A DNA stretch of 64,000 nucleotides from Sarcophilus harrisii (taxonomy: Eukaryota; Chordata; Mammalia; Dasyuromorphia; Dasyuridae), in NCBI RefSeq assembly GCF_902635505.1, contig NC_045427.1, positions 56,570,539 to 56,634,538 on the forward strand, read 5' to 3'. The notes under the pieces were generated by a model. The model saw only the letters and a program-made list of their open reading frames with translations. It was not told the origin of the DNA and ran no database searches. Positions within the stretch are counted from its first letter, which is position 1. Each line of letters begins with the position of its first letter. Made by a program: the position numbers and the translations under genes. Positions 14,007 to 26,664 of the stretch are shown here, piece after piece.

Positions 14007-15689
14007 ACACTGAAATAATGTCAGAACATAAATTAAACTAGACAACCACACAGAAAAATCAAAGATAGTCCAGAAAAAAAGTAGAACCCTAAAAATTATG
14101 GAGCAAATGAATTTAGAACCAAAGTGGAAATATTGTTAATATTTTGAATAGAATCATTTCATTGAAATAATCAGAGGACAAAAATGAATACCTTCCTCCC
14201 CTCTCCCCCCCTTGCAAAAAAACCCTACCACAACAAATATGGTAGAAAAGCATAGTGTGGATTAATGCATATATAAAAGTAGAGGTAGATATACATACCA
14301 AGGCAAATTTATTCTGACAATAGACAATAGTGGACCAAGCTCAAAAATGTATCATCATAAGAAACAACTCTTCCTTTGGTTTTTCACTACCACCAATTTG
14401 CTTTTATTTAAGCTAAAGAGTAGATAAATCTTACTATTTCAAGGTCTTTCTTTCCTTATCCCCCCCTAAAAAGTTAAAGTTAGACTTGCTAGATTCCAAA
14501 GATGAAATGTTCTAAGCCACGATCCTGTTTTAATGAGAAAATGCTGTCAATTCTAATAAAGATCATGGCCTTAAAGCCAATTAAGGTTATAATCATTTTT
14601 AACAGGGCAGCTATGTAAGAAATATGCAGTATAAGACAATACAATACAATAATTATTGCTCATAGGAGTTTGTCTAATCGCATTTAAAAAGAAAAATCAA
14701 AATTAAGTATAACTTTGAAAGTTGCTTAGATTATTCCTAATCTACATTCAATCATGTTGCATTTACTGGAAACATGCTAATTTTGTAGTCCAATAATGCT
14801 ATTTTTGAAAAAAACTGAATAAAGGATCCAAGAACTCCATATAATCTGAAAGTAGCAAATAAATCACCCTTTAAAAAAATATACGTAGAAGAGGAAAAAC
14901 TCCTGTTTCATTGCTAATTTTTTTTTTTTTAACTATTCTTTGTATTTGCATCTTTTCTCTTCCTAAAATAAGGATTTTTAGAGCACTGACTACACACCAG
15001 TGTTGGATACAGATTAAAAAAAAAAAAAAAAGGTAAACTGTCTCCCTAAGAAAAGATTCAAGACAAAAAAATAAAAGAGAAGGAAGATCTTAAGATAAAT
15101 ATTCTTGGTTGGACAGGATCTAATGTCTTTCTCCTCCTCTCCCCATATTAGGATTTTAAATGAAAACTGCTAAATATCTAACATATAAAATAAGAATTTC
15201 CAAGAAACAAAGGAAGACTGATATAAACTGATGCAGAGGGAAATGAGCATACCTAGAATAATATATAGATTTTAAAAAAGGCACAAAAAAGAAATGAAGG
15301 CTTCAAATTGGGCCTTTTAGAGCCAAATTTTCTAATCCAATTTATATTAAGATCAGTTAAGCATCCTCTTTTTAGTCAAGTTTTATCATACAAATGTAAA
15401 GACAAACAGGGATCTAATTTTAGTGTGAAATACAAAATTTAAGAAATTCAATAGCATGATCTATTTAACCACTAATATATGAATTACTGATTCAAAGGTC
15501 ATTTGTCTGTCAAATTTCAAATAACCAAAACATATGAGAAACAATGAGGTAAATCAAGCTCAAAGCAGCTAAATTATCAAGTCTACATAAAGTTCATTGT
15601 CAAGCTGTTCAGATTTACTCTTATAAATTGGTATGTAATTCAAAATAAAAAAATTCCATTTGTAGTGGATCTTGAACTCATTATATATA

Positions 15690-16150
15690 AAATTTAACAC
15701 CCTTCATCTTCCTCAGAGCCTGTTCTTCCTTCTTGATTTCTTTTTTCCTGTTAAATGGCATCAATCTTCTCACACTTACCCATGCACAAAACCCTGACAG
15801 TCATTCTTTCTATCATACCCCTTCTATCTAGTTATTAAATCTAGCTGCTTCATTCAACCTTTACTGTGGCAATATTCTTAATACATTTCCTCTCTTATTC
15901 CCATCTTCTAGGCAAGGCCTTCATCCCCACTCTTAACCAATAATTTTTAACTTTCCAGTTTCTCCACATTAACTCATTCCCAACATTTCATTCCAGCTAG
16001 TCAAGACTGACTCTATGCCCCAAATACATCCCTGCACTTTTTGTCTCCATATGTTTGCTCACGAAATTCTTTATATCTGGAATGCCCTACAATATGCATG
16101 CCTCAACCCCAACTTGTGTTGAAAGAGAACTCTTTTTCAAGATCCAATGT
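15690..16150 (+). repeat. L2 LINE 3' region
   Basis: A long C/T-rich stretch with CTCACACTTACCCATGC, TCTGGAATGCCCTACAATAT and GATCCAATGTAAATGCTACA follows the L2 3' region, before the terminal motif, which is not seen. Old. Confidence 0.6.
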
Positions 16151-16354
16151 AAATGCTACATTAAGCTTTTCCCAGTCATCAGTTCTTTTGATGTCTGTAA
16201 TTTTGGCATTACAAGTATTATTTCCATTTTACAGGTGAAGAAGCAGAGGCTACAGTCTCTTCCCCCCTCCTTAAGTGCCCCACTTAATAAGAGTAGGCTA
16301 ATACTTTGCATAGTTGGGTAGTTTTTCTCAATCCACAGCAATTCTAACTCGGAA

Positions 16355-16500
16355 ACAAGAATCAGTCAATAAACATTTATTAAGCACCCACTATGTGCTA
16401 AAATGCTTAGGAGAGAAAGACAAAAACAGTCTTTGTTTTCAAGAAGTTCACAATCAGATGGGTGCCTCAGGAAAACTATTCAAACAAGATATGTACAGGA
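16355..16500 (-). repeat. L2 LINE 3' end
   Basis: TCAATAAACATTTATTAAGC, ACCCACTATGTGCTAAAATG and AAGAAGTTCACAATCAGATG match the reverse complement of the L2 tail. Confidence 0.7.
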
Positions 16501-18044
16501 TAAATTAGAGATAATCAATAGAAGAAAGGCTTCCTGTAGAATTTACCAAATATGAAAAAAGGCAAGAAACCAAGAGATGAAGAGAAGGAGAATTCTAGGA
16601 ATAGGCAACAGCAAGTGAAAATACATGGAGACAGGAGGAGTATGTTGTGTAAATAATAAATCTTGGGCATAATCCCATGTTTCAATAATTTCCTCCCTCT
16701 ACCATTTCTAATTTTTTCTTTTATTAAATTCTTCCAATTTGTTCAAAGAAAGAGAACTTACTTAAGCACATATAAATTTTGAGAGCTCATATACAAAATT
16801 CTCAATTAAACTTTCACAACTCCACAAATGGATGAAATGTGAAAAAATGTCTCTTGCCCTGAGATGTTTATACTAGTTATTAATTCTGTTATAAAAGAAA
16901 GCAAGGAGATCACAGATTCCTAAATTTGACAGAAGCGAGTTTGTTTCACAATGAGGAAGCTTATGTCAAGAAGTTAAAGGACTTCTTCAAGGTAACAATT
17001 AATAGTTAAAACAACAACCATCTTAATCCCTTTTAAATAGCACTTAAAGGTTTACTAAGATCTTGAAGTATTATTATACTATGGATTAGAAGCTAAGGGC
17101 CTAGGAAGTTAAACAGCTTGGCCCCATTATAGGGCTGAAAAAGGACTCAAGGCACTGTTATGGGGGGTGGGGACAAGCCTTGGACCACCTCAGTTTTCTC
17201 ATCTGTAAAATGAGAGGAATGACCTCTGAATAACTTTCAGCTCTAAACTTGTATAGGATTACATAATCCTATATTTTCCAATCCAATCCAATTCCAATCC
17301 AATAATCCAATAATTACATAAATAAAAAAACTACAAAACTATGCCACATGGCTTCTGGCAGAACTGCCATAAGCCTCTTCTACTACTCATTTAATAGGGA
17401 TGGATACTAGACTTATGATTTACCCCAGAGGGAGTCAACTCCTACACCCTTACAGGTCTGCACTTTTTTTTTTTTTTTTTGGCAATTTGAGCTCTCAGAG
17501 AGTTGACTAGGGCTCAGGGTCATACATCCTGTATGTACCAGAGGGAAGGCCCAAACCCAGTCTTCCTAGTCTATCTATGTCATGTTTGTTGTCTTCTCAG
17601 TGACTTGAATAATGGGTTCCTAAAGTCCAAGTCTTTGCTCATGAAGCTGGCTCATCTAGTGCTTTCTCTTAAATAAGCTTATTAACATGCATTTTCTAGC
17701 CACATTCCCAATAAAACTTTCAGGGCACAAGTTACAAATTATTTCTGGAGCTACCCAATTCTAATCCAGATAGTTTCTCCTCAAACCAATATGGGAGCAA
17801 AATTTCAGTCTGGAAAATAAATAGTTGCAGAGAGAATATCAAAATTACCTTTGATAAACTTTTTGGTTACTTCAAGTCCCTGAATTTCAGAGATGGAAGC
17901 CACCTAGTCCAAAAGAGAATGATTCTCCTAACAAAGTACTTTTGCCCAAAGATTTCCAGCAAAGAGGATTCATTTTCTCTTAGGGAAGCCTAACCCCCAT
18001 TAAGCCCAAATTTGTCTCTTTGTAACTTCTACCCATTACACTTG

Positions 18045-18885
18045 CCAAACAAAAAAGATTTTATGATGAATGTTGGAGGGGATGTGGGAAACCTGGGACA
18101 CTGATGCATTGTTGGTGGAGTTGCGAATGAACCCAACTATTCTGGAGAGCAATCTGGAACTATGCCCCAAAAGTTATCAAAATGTGCATTACCTTTGATC
18201 CAGAATGTTATTACTGGCCTTATACCCCAAAGAGATACTAAAGAAGGGAAAGGAATCTGTATGTGCCAAAATGTTTGTGGCAGCCCTGTTTGTAGTGGCT
18301 AGAAACTGCCATCAACTGGAGAATGGTTGGGTAAATTGTGGTATATATGAATGTTATAGAATATTATTGTTCTATAAGAAATGACCAACAGGAAGAATAC
18401 AGAGAGGCTTGGAAAAACTTACATGAGCTGATGCTGAGTGAAATGAACAGGACCAGGAGATCATTATACACTTCAACAACAATACTGTATGAGGATGTAT
18501 TCTGATGGAAATGGCTATCTTCAACAAAGAGAAGATCTAATTCAATTCCAATTGATTAATGATGGACAGAATCAGCTACAGCCAGAGAAGGAACACTGGG
18601 AAATGAATGTGAATGGTTTACATTTTTGTTTTTCTTCCCAGGTTATTTTTACCTTCTGAATTCAATTCTTCCTGTGCAACAAGAGAACTGTTCAGTTCTG
18701 CACACATATATTGTATCCAGGATATACTATAACATATTATTAACATGTATAAGACTTCTTGCCATCTACGGGAGGGGGTGGAGGGAAGAGAAAAGTTGGA
18801 ACAGAAGTGAGGGCAAAAGATGTAAAAAAATTACCCATGTATATGTACTGTCAATAAAAAGTTATATATATATATAAAATAAAAG
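18045..18885 (+). mobile_element. Marsupial L1 LINE, 3' end (ORF2 C-terminus and 3' UTR)
   Basis: The text encodes the end of L1 ORF2 with interruptions: the C-terminal CWWxC-type knuckle region (GGTGGAGTTGC), CCAAAGAGATACTAAAGAAG, and the AATATTATTGTTCTATAAG segment. A 3' UTR with GGGAGGGGGTGGAGGG and an A/T-rich tail follows. It is 5'-truncated (about 840 of roughly 6000 bases) and cannot move. It matches the copies near 40 and 42 kb. Confidence 0.85.
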
Positions 18886-19228
18886 GTTTGATACCCCTTT
18901 TCATCATTATTGTGTTTAAGTTTAAAGACAGTTATTAGTCTCCACTAAACATGTAGTAATATTGTACAACTGGGACGTTAGAAACAAGACCCAAACCCAT
19001 GAATTCAGAGAACACAGCAAATAATGATGTAGAGCAAATGATATTAGTACTTCTTTCAATATTCCTAATGCAAAAAGAGCTCTGATGACTCTATGAAATA
19101 ATTTCATAAGTGGATAATCACCATGATTTCAAAAGTTAAAATCATAATATATCTATCTCTGGAAAAAGATAAAAAGGAAACAACCTGTATTACATTGATT
19201 TCTGAGATCAAGAAATGAAAACATTTAC

Positions 19229-19349
19229 CTTTCTGTGCCTGCAAAGTCAGCTTGTGAGAAGGGAAACAGTGTCCAGGTTTTTGACTCCAAGTCCTCAATG
19301 ATTGCTTCACTACAACATCTTGACCCTCTGCTGAAGATCAACATTCATT
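19229..19349 (-). other. CTCF: CTCF exon 2, untranslated (candidate)
   Basis: On the minus strand a pyrimidine-rich acceptor (TTTATTCTTTTAG) precedes 121 nt that end in AGAAAG|GTAAATG, a good donor. It lies between CTCF exon 1 and the coding exon, where human CTCF has a short noncoding exon, and its text resembles the human 5' UTR as I recall it. It contains two upstream ATGs: one opens a 13-codon frame at 19348-19310, and the other (19344) stays open to the end of the exon. The surrounding 500 bases hold no repeat I recognise. The assignment rests on splice signals, position and memory, not on transcript data. Confidence 0.75.
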
Positions 19350-19924
19350 CTAAAAGAATAAAGTAAAAATTATTGTTCAACAGAACAAAAATGTACATCT
19401 ATTACCAATGGTAATGTAGATTTTCATGGATATTTTGTTAACAACATATTTGATTCTATTCTCCAGAAAACCAAATAGCAAAAATGTTAACTGTGCTAAT
19501 GATATAGATATCCTCAGCAAAAAAATTTGAAATGTCATGAGCTGACCACTCCTTAGTTATACATTAATGCAATCGGAATAGTTTTAGCCAAAAGCTATAT
19601 TTATCTCTGAATTTATATAAGGAAAAAGTACATAAAGAAGTTGCCATGTAAAACTAAACATAGTCCACAAATTACCAAAACCTCGAAAAACTAAGTTGAT
19701 GTAGTACTAATTAAGATAGAAAACGAAAAAATTCAAATGACAGTGGAATTAACAAAAGGATTATTAAAAGGATAATTAGCCAGAAAAGAAGGATCATTTT
19801 CCAATTTCTTGATGCTTCCCCCAACCCCATTCATAGGTTCATGGATTCTTGCCCTGAATATTGAGCTCTGAGAGATGAGTTTTCTGTAATGCTCTGAATT
19901 TCTAGTTCCCTTTAATGTGCTGTC

Positions 19925-20035
19925 TTCCTCCATTAGAAGTCAAGCTTGAAGGCAGTGGATAGTCTCCCTTGCTTTTTATTTGCATTTGCATACACTTGGC
20001 TCAGCACCTGGCATATAACTGTTTTAATAAATGCT
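19925..20035 (+). repeat. L2 LINE terminal fragment
   Basis: AGAAGTCAAGCTTGAAGGCA, CAGCACCTGGCATATAACTG and TTTAATAAATGCTTACTT follow the L2 tail order (a clause about size, then 'cacctggcacata', then 'aataaatgctta'). Confidence 0.65.
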
Positions 20036-21454
20036 TACTTTAAATATATATATATGTTTTTGATGAAAAGCATCAAGAACAGATTCTTACAAATTTTTGT
20101 AACTAAAACAAAAAAACCTAATGCAAGATGACTGACAAAAAACCCTATCTTTAGGTACTATAATGTACATTCCACATGACATTCATTGATCATCAGTTAA
20201 TTCCTGGAAAGACATCAAGCCAAGTTATGAAGAAAGCACTGCTATCAAGTAGTGGTTTTTAAAAACCAAATATAATACTTCATGGAGTTATTGTGACAAT
20301 CAAATAAATATCAAGTGTTGCAAAAAAGCATGCCATGAATTATATAAATTTGAAAATGCTACCATAGGAGGCAATATACTGATTCCAAGAAAACTGTCAT
20401 CACTCAGAATTCTCTTTAAATCTTCCAAAGCTCATGGAAGATTCTTTTGAATATTGTCAACTGTCACAGAATGTTTTTCCTTTGAGGCCAAATTTACTTT
20501 TTTAGAAACAACCAAAAAGATCAAAACCAAGCATGGAAAAGAATTTTAGTTATCCTTGGTTTTGGTTGAAAACAAACCAAAAAAATACCCAACAAGACCA
20601 TAATCATAAAAAAACTTTTTAAACAGCTTGTAAACAATTACAATGGTATTCCAAACATGTTTGGGGGCAACAATGACCTCATGGGAATACTGAATAAGCA
20701 TTCAGTCTCTAACAGGTCAACATTTGTTTGGATAAGTAAGTTTGGTCTGTCATTGCTTTTTGACTTTATTTTCTTTACAGACCCAATTTCCTAAAAAGAA
20801 AATTGAGAAAGGTCACTGGCATTTTGCCTAGCATACTGAAGGCTCTTGGAGAGGAAGACAAGGATAATAGTCATAAGATAAGAGAATCAAAAAACAAGTG
20901 GTCTAGAGATTAGAACATTATACTAGAACAGTTCTTTTCCTCCCTTATTTATAAAATTCAACTTTATTCTTTTAAATTTCACTTTTTCCCATTAACAAGC
21001 ATTAATTTTCTCCAACTGTCCCAATTAAAAAACTCTTTAAACAAGTATGCTGTGTCAAACAAAAAATTTTTGTACTGATCTTGTTCAAAAATTGTCTTAT
21101 TCTGCACTTTGTAGTCTATCACTACTGTCGGGAAGTAGGAAGTATAGCCTACTTCATATCAGTCCTCTGGGATTACTGTTGGTTTTATGGACAGATCAGA
21201 ATTAAGTCTTTCAAAATTGTTGATCTTAATATTATCATCATATAAAATGTCTTCCTAAATCTTTTCACTTCACTCTGAATCCATTCAGAACAAAATTTCT
21301 CAGATTTCTCTAAAACTACATTTCATCACTCCTAGAGCACAATAGTATTTCTAATATATTCATATTCCATAATTCATTCTTCTATTTCCTAAATAACTTT
21401 CCAACTTCTGGCATTTCAAAAAGGGTTACTGTTACGGATATAGGGAGTTTGTTT

Positions 21455-21490
21455 TTGTTTTGTTTTTTTTTTTTTTTTTGGGGGGGGGGG
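21455..21490 (+). repeat. T-run joined to a G-run
   Basis: About eighteen T are followed directly by about ten G. It is a simple sequence with a G-run, and its length may be unreliable. Confidence 0.8.
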
Positions 21491-21639
21491 TTAATCTCTA
21501 TGGAAATGTCAGTTGGCCGGGTAGTGGTATTTGGGGGGTGGGGAGTGGCAAAGGGTTTGTGTAACTTAGTAATAACTTTTAGGGCAAAACTACACATTGC
21601 TTTCTAGAATGGAAAAACCAATTCAAAGCCTTAGTCATT

Positions 21640-22650
21640 CAGTCAAGAAATGTTTATTAAGCACCTACTGTGTTCTAGGCACAGTGTTAAGCACTAGGAA
21701 TCCCAAGTGGCAAAAAGACAGTTAAAGACAGTTCCAGTCCAGAATGGGCACACAATCAAGGGGGACAAATGAACAACAAATTCGTATACGCAATGTATAT
21801 ACATGAAAAATACATATATCCCCCCGTTTGGTAAATGGTCAAAAATATAGATGAGTTTTCAGAGAAAGAAAGTTATAAAGCACATTTTAAAAATTCTGTA
21901 AATCAGCAATTAGAGAAGTACAAATTAATCAACACTAAGATTCTGTCCCAAACAGAACAGGTTTGAGGCAAGGTATTAGAATTAAGAGGGGCTGGAAAAA
22001 GATTCCAAAAAATGACCAGAAGGAAGCTAGGTCAGTCATCAGGTAGAGATGAAGGTGAACATTCTCAATAGTACCCAGGGGAGAATAAGGTATAAGAAGA
22101 CTGGGAAGATGTATGGGATAGGGAAGTGGATTCTCTGAATGTCAAATAGAAGACTTTGTTTTTGATGAAATAATTGTAAAGTATGTATCGTAGTGTCAAG
22201 CACATAGTAAGTGCTTTATAAATGTTAGTTATTATTATTTTTATCCCAGAGGCAAAGAACCCTTAGAGCTTACTGAGCAGACAGGTAACTTGGTCATTCC
22301 AGCACTTTAGGAAAATCACTTTGGAGACTGAATGGAAGATGGATTGGAATGAGGAGACTTAAGGCAGGTAGACTCACCAGCAGGCCGTTTCAATTATCCA
22401 AGTGTGAAGTGACAAGGGTCTACAACAGGGTGAGGGCCCCATAAGAGAGAAGGGCATATACTAGAGAGATGTTGCAAAGTTGAAACTAATCTTGGGCAAC
22501 AGCTTGGAGGAGATATGTGGGTGTTTGAGAAATAGTGGAATCCAGGGTGTGGACCTGAGGTTATGAGCCAGAGGAAATGGGAAGATGGTACTTACTGCCC
22601 TCAACAGTTTCAATGGCAATAGATTAATATGCTTTTTTTCCCCTCTTGCC
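21640..22650 (-). repeat. L2 LINE, 3' part, interrupted by an L1 piece
   Basis: Reverse L2 text starts with TTAAGCACCTACTGTGTTCT and AAGACAGTTCCAGTCC. It resumes after 21965 with TAGAATTAAGAGGGGCTGGA, GGAAAATCACTTTGGAGACT and GATGTTGCAAAGTTGAAACT. The break at about 21820-21962 is filled by an L1 fragment. Old and well diverged. Confidence 0.65.
21822..21962 (+). mobile_element. L1 ORF2 fragment inside the L2
   Basis: TAAATGGTCAAAAATATAG, TTTTCAGAGAAAGAAAG and CAATTAGAGAAGTACAAATT match L1 ORF2 text encoding the '...FSEKE...KAHLKN' region. It is closely matched in reverse by 22690-22820. Confidence 0.7.
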
Positions 22651-22689
22651 ATCTCTCAATATTTGTTATTTTTGTTTTTTATAACCTTT

Positions 22690-23545
22690 GCCAAATTGGG
22701 TTTGGGACAGAACCTTAGTGTTGATTAATTTGTACTTCTCTAATTGCTGATTTACAGAATTTTAAAAATATGCTTTATAGCTTGGATTTCTTTCTCCAAA
22801 AACTATATTTTTGACCATTTATCAACTGGGGAGATGGATATTATTCTTATAAGTTTGAAACAATTACTTATGGAGCATAGAATTGAGACCTTTATTGGAA
22901 GATTTTTCCAATTTTCTTTTCAAATTTCAGCTTCATTGATATTGTTTGTGCAAAAGTGGCTTAAAAAATTTTTTTTTATGTAATAGTTTCCATTTTCTCT
23001 TCAGTGATTCCCTCTATTCTTTGTCTAGTAGGCAAATTCTCCAGATCTGAAAGAAATGATGAGGACCATACAGCCTCGAACAGAAGAGCATCTGCATTCC
23101 CTGGGAAAGACTCTCTTCCCACACATTATGCACCTTTTGGATGCAAAAACTACATTACCGGGGAAAGACTCTTTTCCCACACCCTATATCTCAAGTATGT
23201 TCCTTTCTGATGCAAAACCCAAATTGTTTTGTTTCAGTATATAAGCCCTGAGAAAATGTCTCTTTGCAATTCTTTGATACTGCCCACTAAGAGAACATCT
23301 TGGTGTCTCTCTCTTTAATAAAGTGCCGATTCTTATCACAGCCTTTTGAGTAGAGTAGATGCGAACCGCCCCAAACTTGGTGTTTTGGAGAACTAGGAGA
23401 CCAACCCATATTCCTGCCACGATCCATATCTCATCAGGAATTTCCTAGTTCCTATTCATATTTTCTTCCTTGTTCCTTTCATGTGTTTATTACCTTCTAT
23501 ATTTATCCATTGAGCTCATCTATGACATAAGGTTTTGGTCTACCC
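22690..23545 (-). mobile_element. L1 ORF2 fragment, apparently split by an LTR-like segment
   Basis: In reverse, TAATTTGTACTTCTCTAATT, TTTTTGACCATTTATCAACT and GAGACCTTTATTGG match L1 ORF2. The text resumes near 23430-23545 (GACATAAGGTTTTGGTCTAC) on the far side of a possible LTR at 23050-23420. The right part is only weakly recognised. Confidence 0.55.
23050..23420 (+). mobile_element. Possible solo LTR of an endogenous retrovirus, family not determined
   Basis: Promoter-like text ordered as in an LTR: a U3-like part with a tandem repeat of period about 58, TATATAAGCCC (near 23240), then CTCTTTAATAAAGTGCCG carrying an AATAAA signal (near 23313), then a GC-richer stretch. No internal viral region is seen on either side, which fits a solo LTR. 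The ends are uncertain. It appears to lie within an old L1 piece, so it would be younger than that L1. Treat as a fossil. Confidence 0.5.
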
Positions 23546-23859
23546 TTAATTTCATTCTTTAATCTATCTTGTTAATAATACTTGTTGCCAAAATCTCCTT
23601 CAAGAGGAAAACTGGGGATAAAGAAAAACGGGATAATGCAAAACAGACAAAAATATACCAGACTAAAATACCAGACCTCTATATCTATATCTATCGACAT
23701 GTAAGTCAAGAAGAGGGTGTTGCAAATATGAGTTCATGATCCTAATATGGTAGTAGAAAGAACTACCAAGATTCAGTCCTCCTGCACCTGGACTGTTTTG
23801 GGCAGAGTATCAATCTTCATTAGATAGAGAACATACTTTTCCTTCTAAGGATGTCTCAA

Positions 23860-24930
23860 ATTTCACCCTTCTTTCTTACCCTCCCAGCATGTGACACATT
23901 GTTGATCATGCTCCTTCTGCATATTCTCTTCTCTTCTACTTGCTGTGATACTGTTCTTGCCTAGTCCTTTGGCTACCTGACTGTTCAATCTTCTTTGCTA
24001 ATTCTTCATCCATGTCTTACCCACTACTTATGGGTGTCTCCCAAGGCTCTGTAGTGGGAATCACTTTTCTCTCTCTGCTACTTCACTTGGATTCAATTAT
24101 CATTTGTATGCAAACAGACTAAGCTCTATATGTATATTCATCTGGGAATAATATATACATTTAAAAACAAAAACAAAAGAAACACCCCTTCCCTTTTCAT
24201 CCTTTCTACAAAAAGTGTCTCTCCTCCAAACTTCCCTATTGCTAGAAAAGGCACCCCCTAATCTTGTAGTTACTTTCGGTGTCATCCTTCTGTCAACTCC
24301 TTTCTATTTTCACACCTTAAAGGACCTTCCTTTGCACTCAATAGTTCAGGCCCTGTCACTAACTTGGATCTTTTGAAATAGTTTCCCAGCTGGTATTTCT
24401 CCACTCCATATCATTCTCCATTCAGTAACCATGACCAATTTTTATAAAGTACTGGTCTGACCATGTCATGAGCACCAGCTCATTTCTGTTACTTCTGATA
24501 TCAAATATAAAAACCCTGTTTAGCACTTAAAGTTCTTCAAAAACTCAACCCTTCCCACTTCCCTAGTTTTCTTAGACCCAACTCTGGTCCATTTACACTT
24601 TCTCCTGACCAAGTCAATGTCTTTGGGCCCTAGTGGTCCTTAGAAGTCTGGAATCCTTCCTTTGTGCCCCACACTTTGGCCTTTTTGTTTCCCCATCTTC
24701 CTTCAAAATACAGCACCAAGCATCTCCATCAGCAGGAGGCCCTTCCGTGCCTTCCTTTCTGCAAGTTTCAGATGGAGTGGGGGGTATCTACATAGCATCA
24801 CCCACACAACAAATACTTCTGGAGGGAAGGACCCATTTTTTGTTTTTCTTTTTGGACCTCTATAACTTAATACAGTACTTGGTACATAGCAAATGCTTAA
24901 TAAGTGCTTGCCGACTGATTGAACTGAGGC
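23860..24930 (+). repeat. L2 LINE, reverse-transcriptase end and 3' UTR
   Basis: The part near 24020-24070 (GGGTGTCTCCCAAGGCTCTG) encodes the GVPQGSVLG-type reverse-transcriptase motif of L2/CR1 elements. TTTAAAGTTCTTCAAAAACT-like text and a terminal CTTGGTACATAGCAAATGCT AATAAGTGCTTGC tail follow. The copy is about 1.07 kb, 5'-truncated and multiply disabled. Confidence 0.75.
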
Positions 24931-25099
24931 CCATTTTCTTCAGAAATTGTAATTTTCTACTAATTAAAAACTGGATATATAACATGTTGCTAGGGAAATT
25001 CAAAAAAGACATCAAAAAGGAGAAAAACCTCCCAACAAACAACAAAACTCAGGGTTTGAATGAGAGAGCTCAGAGAATAACATCCTTGCTTTAGCCAGT

Positions 25100-25320
25100 G
25101 AGATAGTTCACAGGAGTGCTGCGCCTCAAGTCAGATGTCGGAAATTCAAATCCACCTTCAGATACTCTACCTTCCTTTGGGCAAATCACATAATTGTCTA
25201 CTACACACAATCAGGATAACAACGTACCACATGGCAGGGCTGTTATGAGGTTCAAATGATGTTGAATGGCACAGTGCCTGGCACATAATGGGTACAATAT
25301 AAATGCTTATTCTTTTCCCC
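25100..25320 (+). repeat. MIR/THER1-type SINE, near full length
   Basis: It has AAATTCAAATCCACCTTCAG, GGGCAAATCACATAATTG, GGGCTGTTATGAGGTTCAAA and GCACAGTGCCTGGCACATAA in the MIR order, with the head partly readable. Confidence 0.7.
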
Positions 25321-26664
25321 AGCCAGCACTGAAAAATTAAAATTAAATTTAAGGCCAGAGATTTACACCATGACAAAGAACTTCTTATCATACCCCTAAA
25401 TCAAGGGCAGGTAACGCAAAGATAAAAGAAAAATGGGTCATATAGATGTTTAAAAAAAATATATCAATTAAAAAGTCTATAAATGCTTTGAATTTACAAT
25501 TTTTAAATACCTGTGAAGTAGTTATTCACCCAGAACCTTTTTAACGAATGCATTTCACTATAATATCCAGTATTCTTGCTCAGTCTTTCGCTTTGAGTAG
25601 ATTACAAACTTTCAGAATGCACAGATGACATTCCTTATCTAAACTTAATATATTTCTAACATAATACTCTATACATCCTAAATGTCTTTCCCCTGGCATC
25701 AGAGTAAATATTAATTTCATTCTAATGATGGAGAGAAAGGTGAAGAGATTTGTTCAACATCAAAGGAGCTAGGAAACAGAAACATGTGGAATATAGATTG
25801 AGGTATTTAACTCCTGGTCCAGAATAGTTTTTTCCTAATTATTTTTTGCATTGTTGACCTCATCTAGTCTTTAAATTAAGAAGAGAGAATATCAAACATA
25901 GTTATATGCTTTCATACTATGCCTGAAGGACTGCATTGGGGTGGAGGGAGATGACTGAAGAGAAAGAGAGGTTAAATAAACAGTAATAGAAATAAAAATA
26001 TATATACACATAATAGGCAGAAGGATTGAGTGTATAAGTAGAGGGAAACTAGAGCTACCATTTCAACAATGCCTCCAAGAAATCTCATTTAGTAGATGAA
26101 ATGTGAACTACTAATTGCTCGTTATTCACTTAGAAACGCTGCATTGAAAGGTACATAGTAACTTAAATGAGAAATTCTCTGGAAGTGACAAATGCACTTT
26201 TCTTTGAAAATAAAAGCAATTCATTACCTTGAAGATGGATAAAAGAAACTGAGAATGAGGTTAAGTAATTCTTTAGTTAAGTGCAAGTTAATTCTTGCAC
26301 TTCTGATGCAAAATATAAGAATGTTGGGGAAAAGGCCCAAGATGGAAATCCTCCACTTGATAGATACCAGTTTATAAATCCATTAAGTAGAATGCAAAGG
26401 AAGGATAAAAGAATCTACGTTCCCTTTAAGATAAAGAGTAGTTCTGAGAAACTCAGAATCAATCTAAATTCTTCCAAGTTAATTTAGAGATGAAACAGTA
26501 GTTAAAGATTTAAGGTGACAGTGTAGTGGAACACAGTAAATTATTATTTGCTACAAAATTGTGGTTGGTCACAATCATTACTTTGCAAAGTAAAAATATT
26601 CTATAAAATGATTAAATATGGGAAACAAAAAAATCATTGGAAATATAGTTCCTAGCCTCACTTT

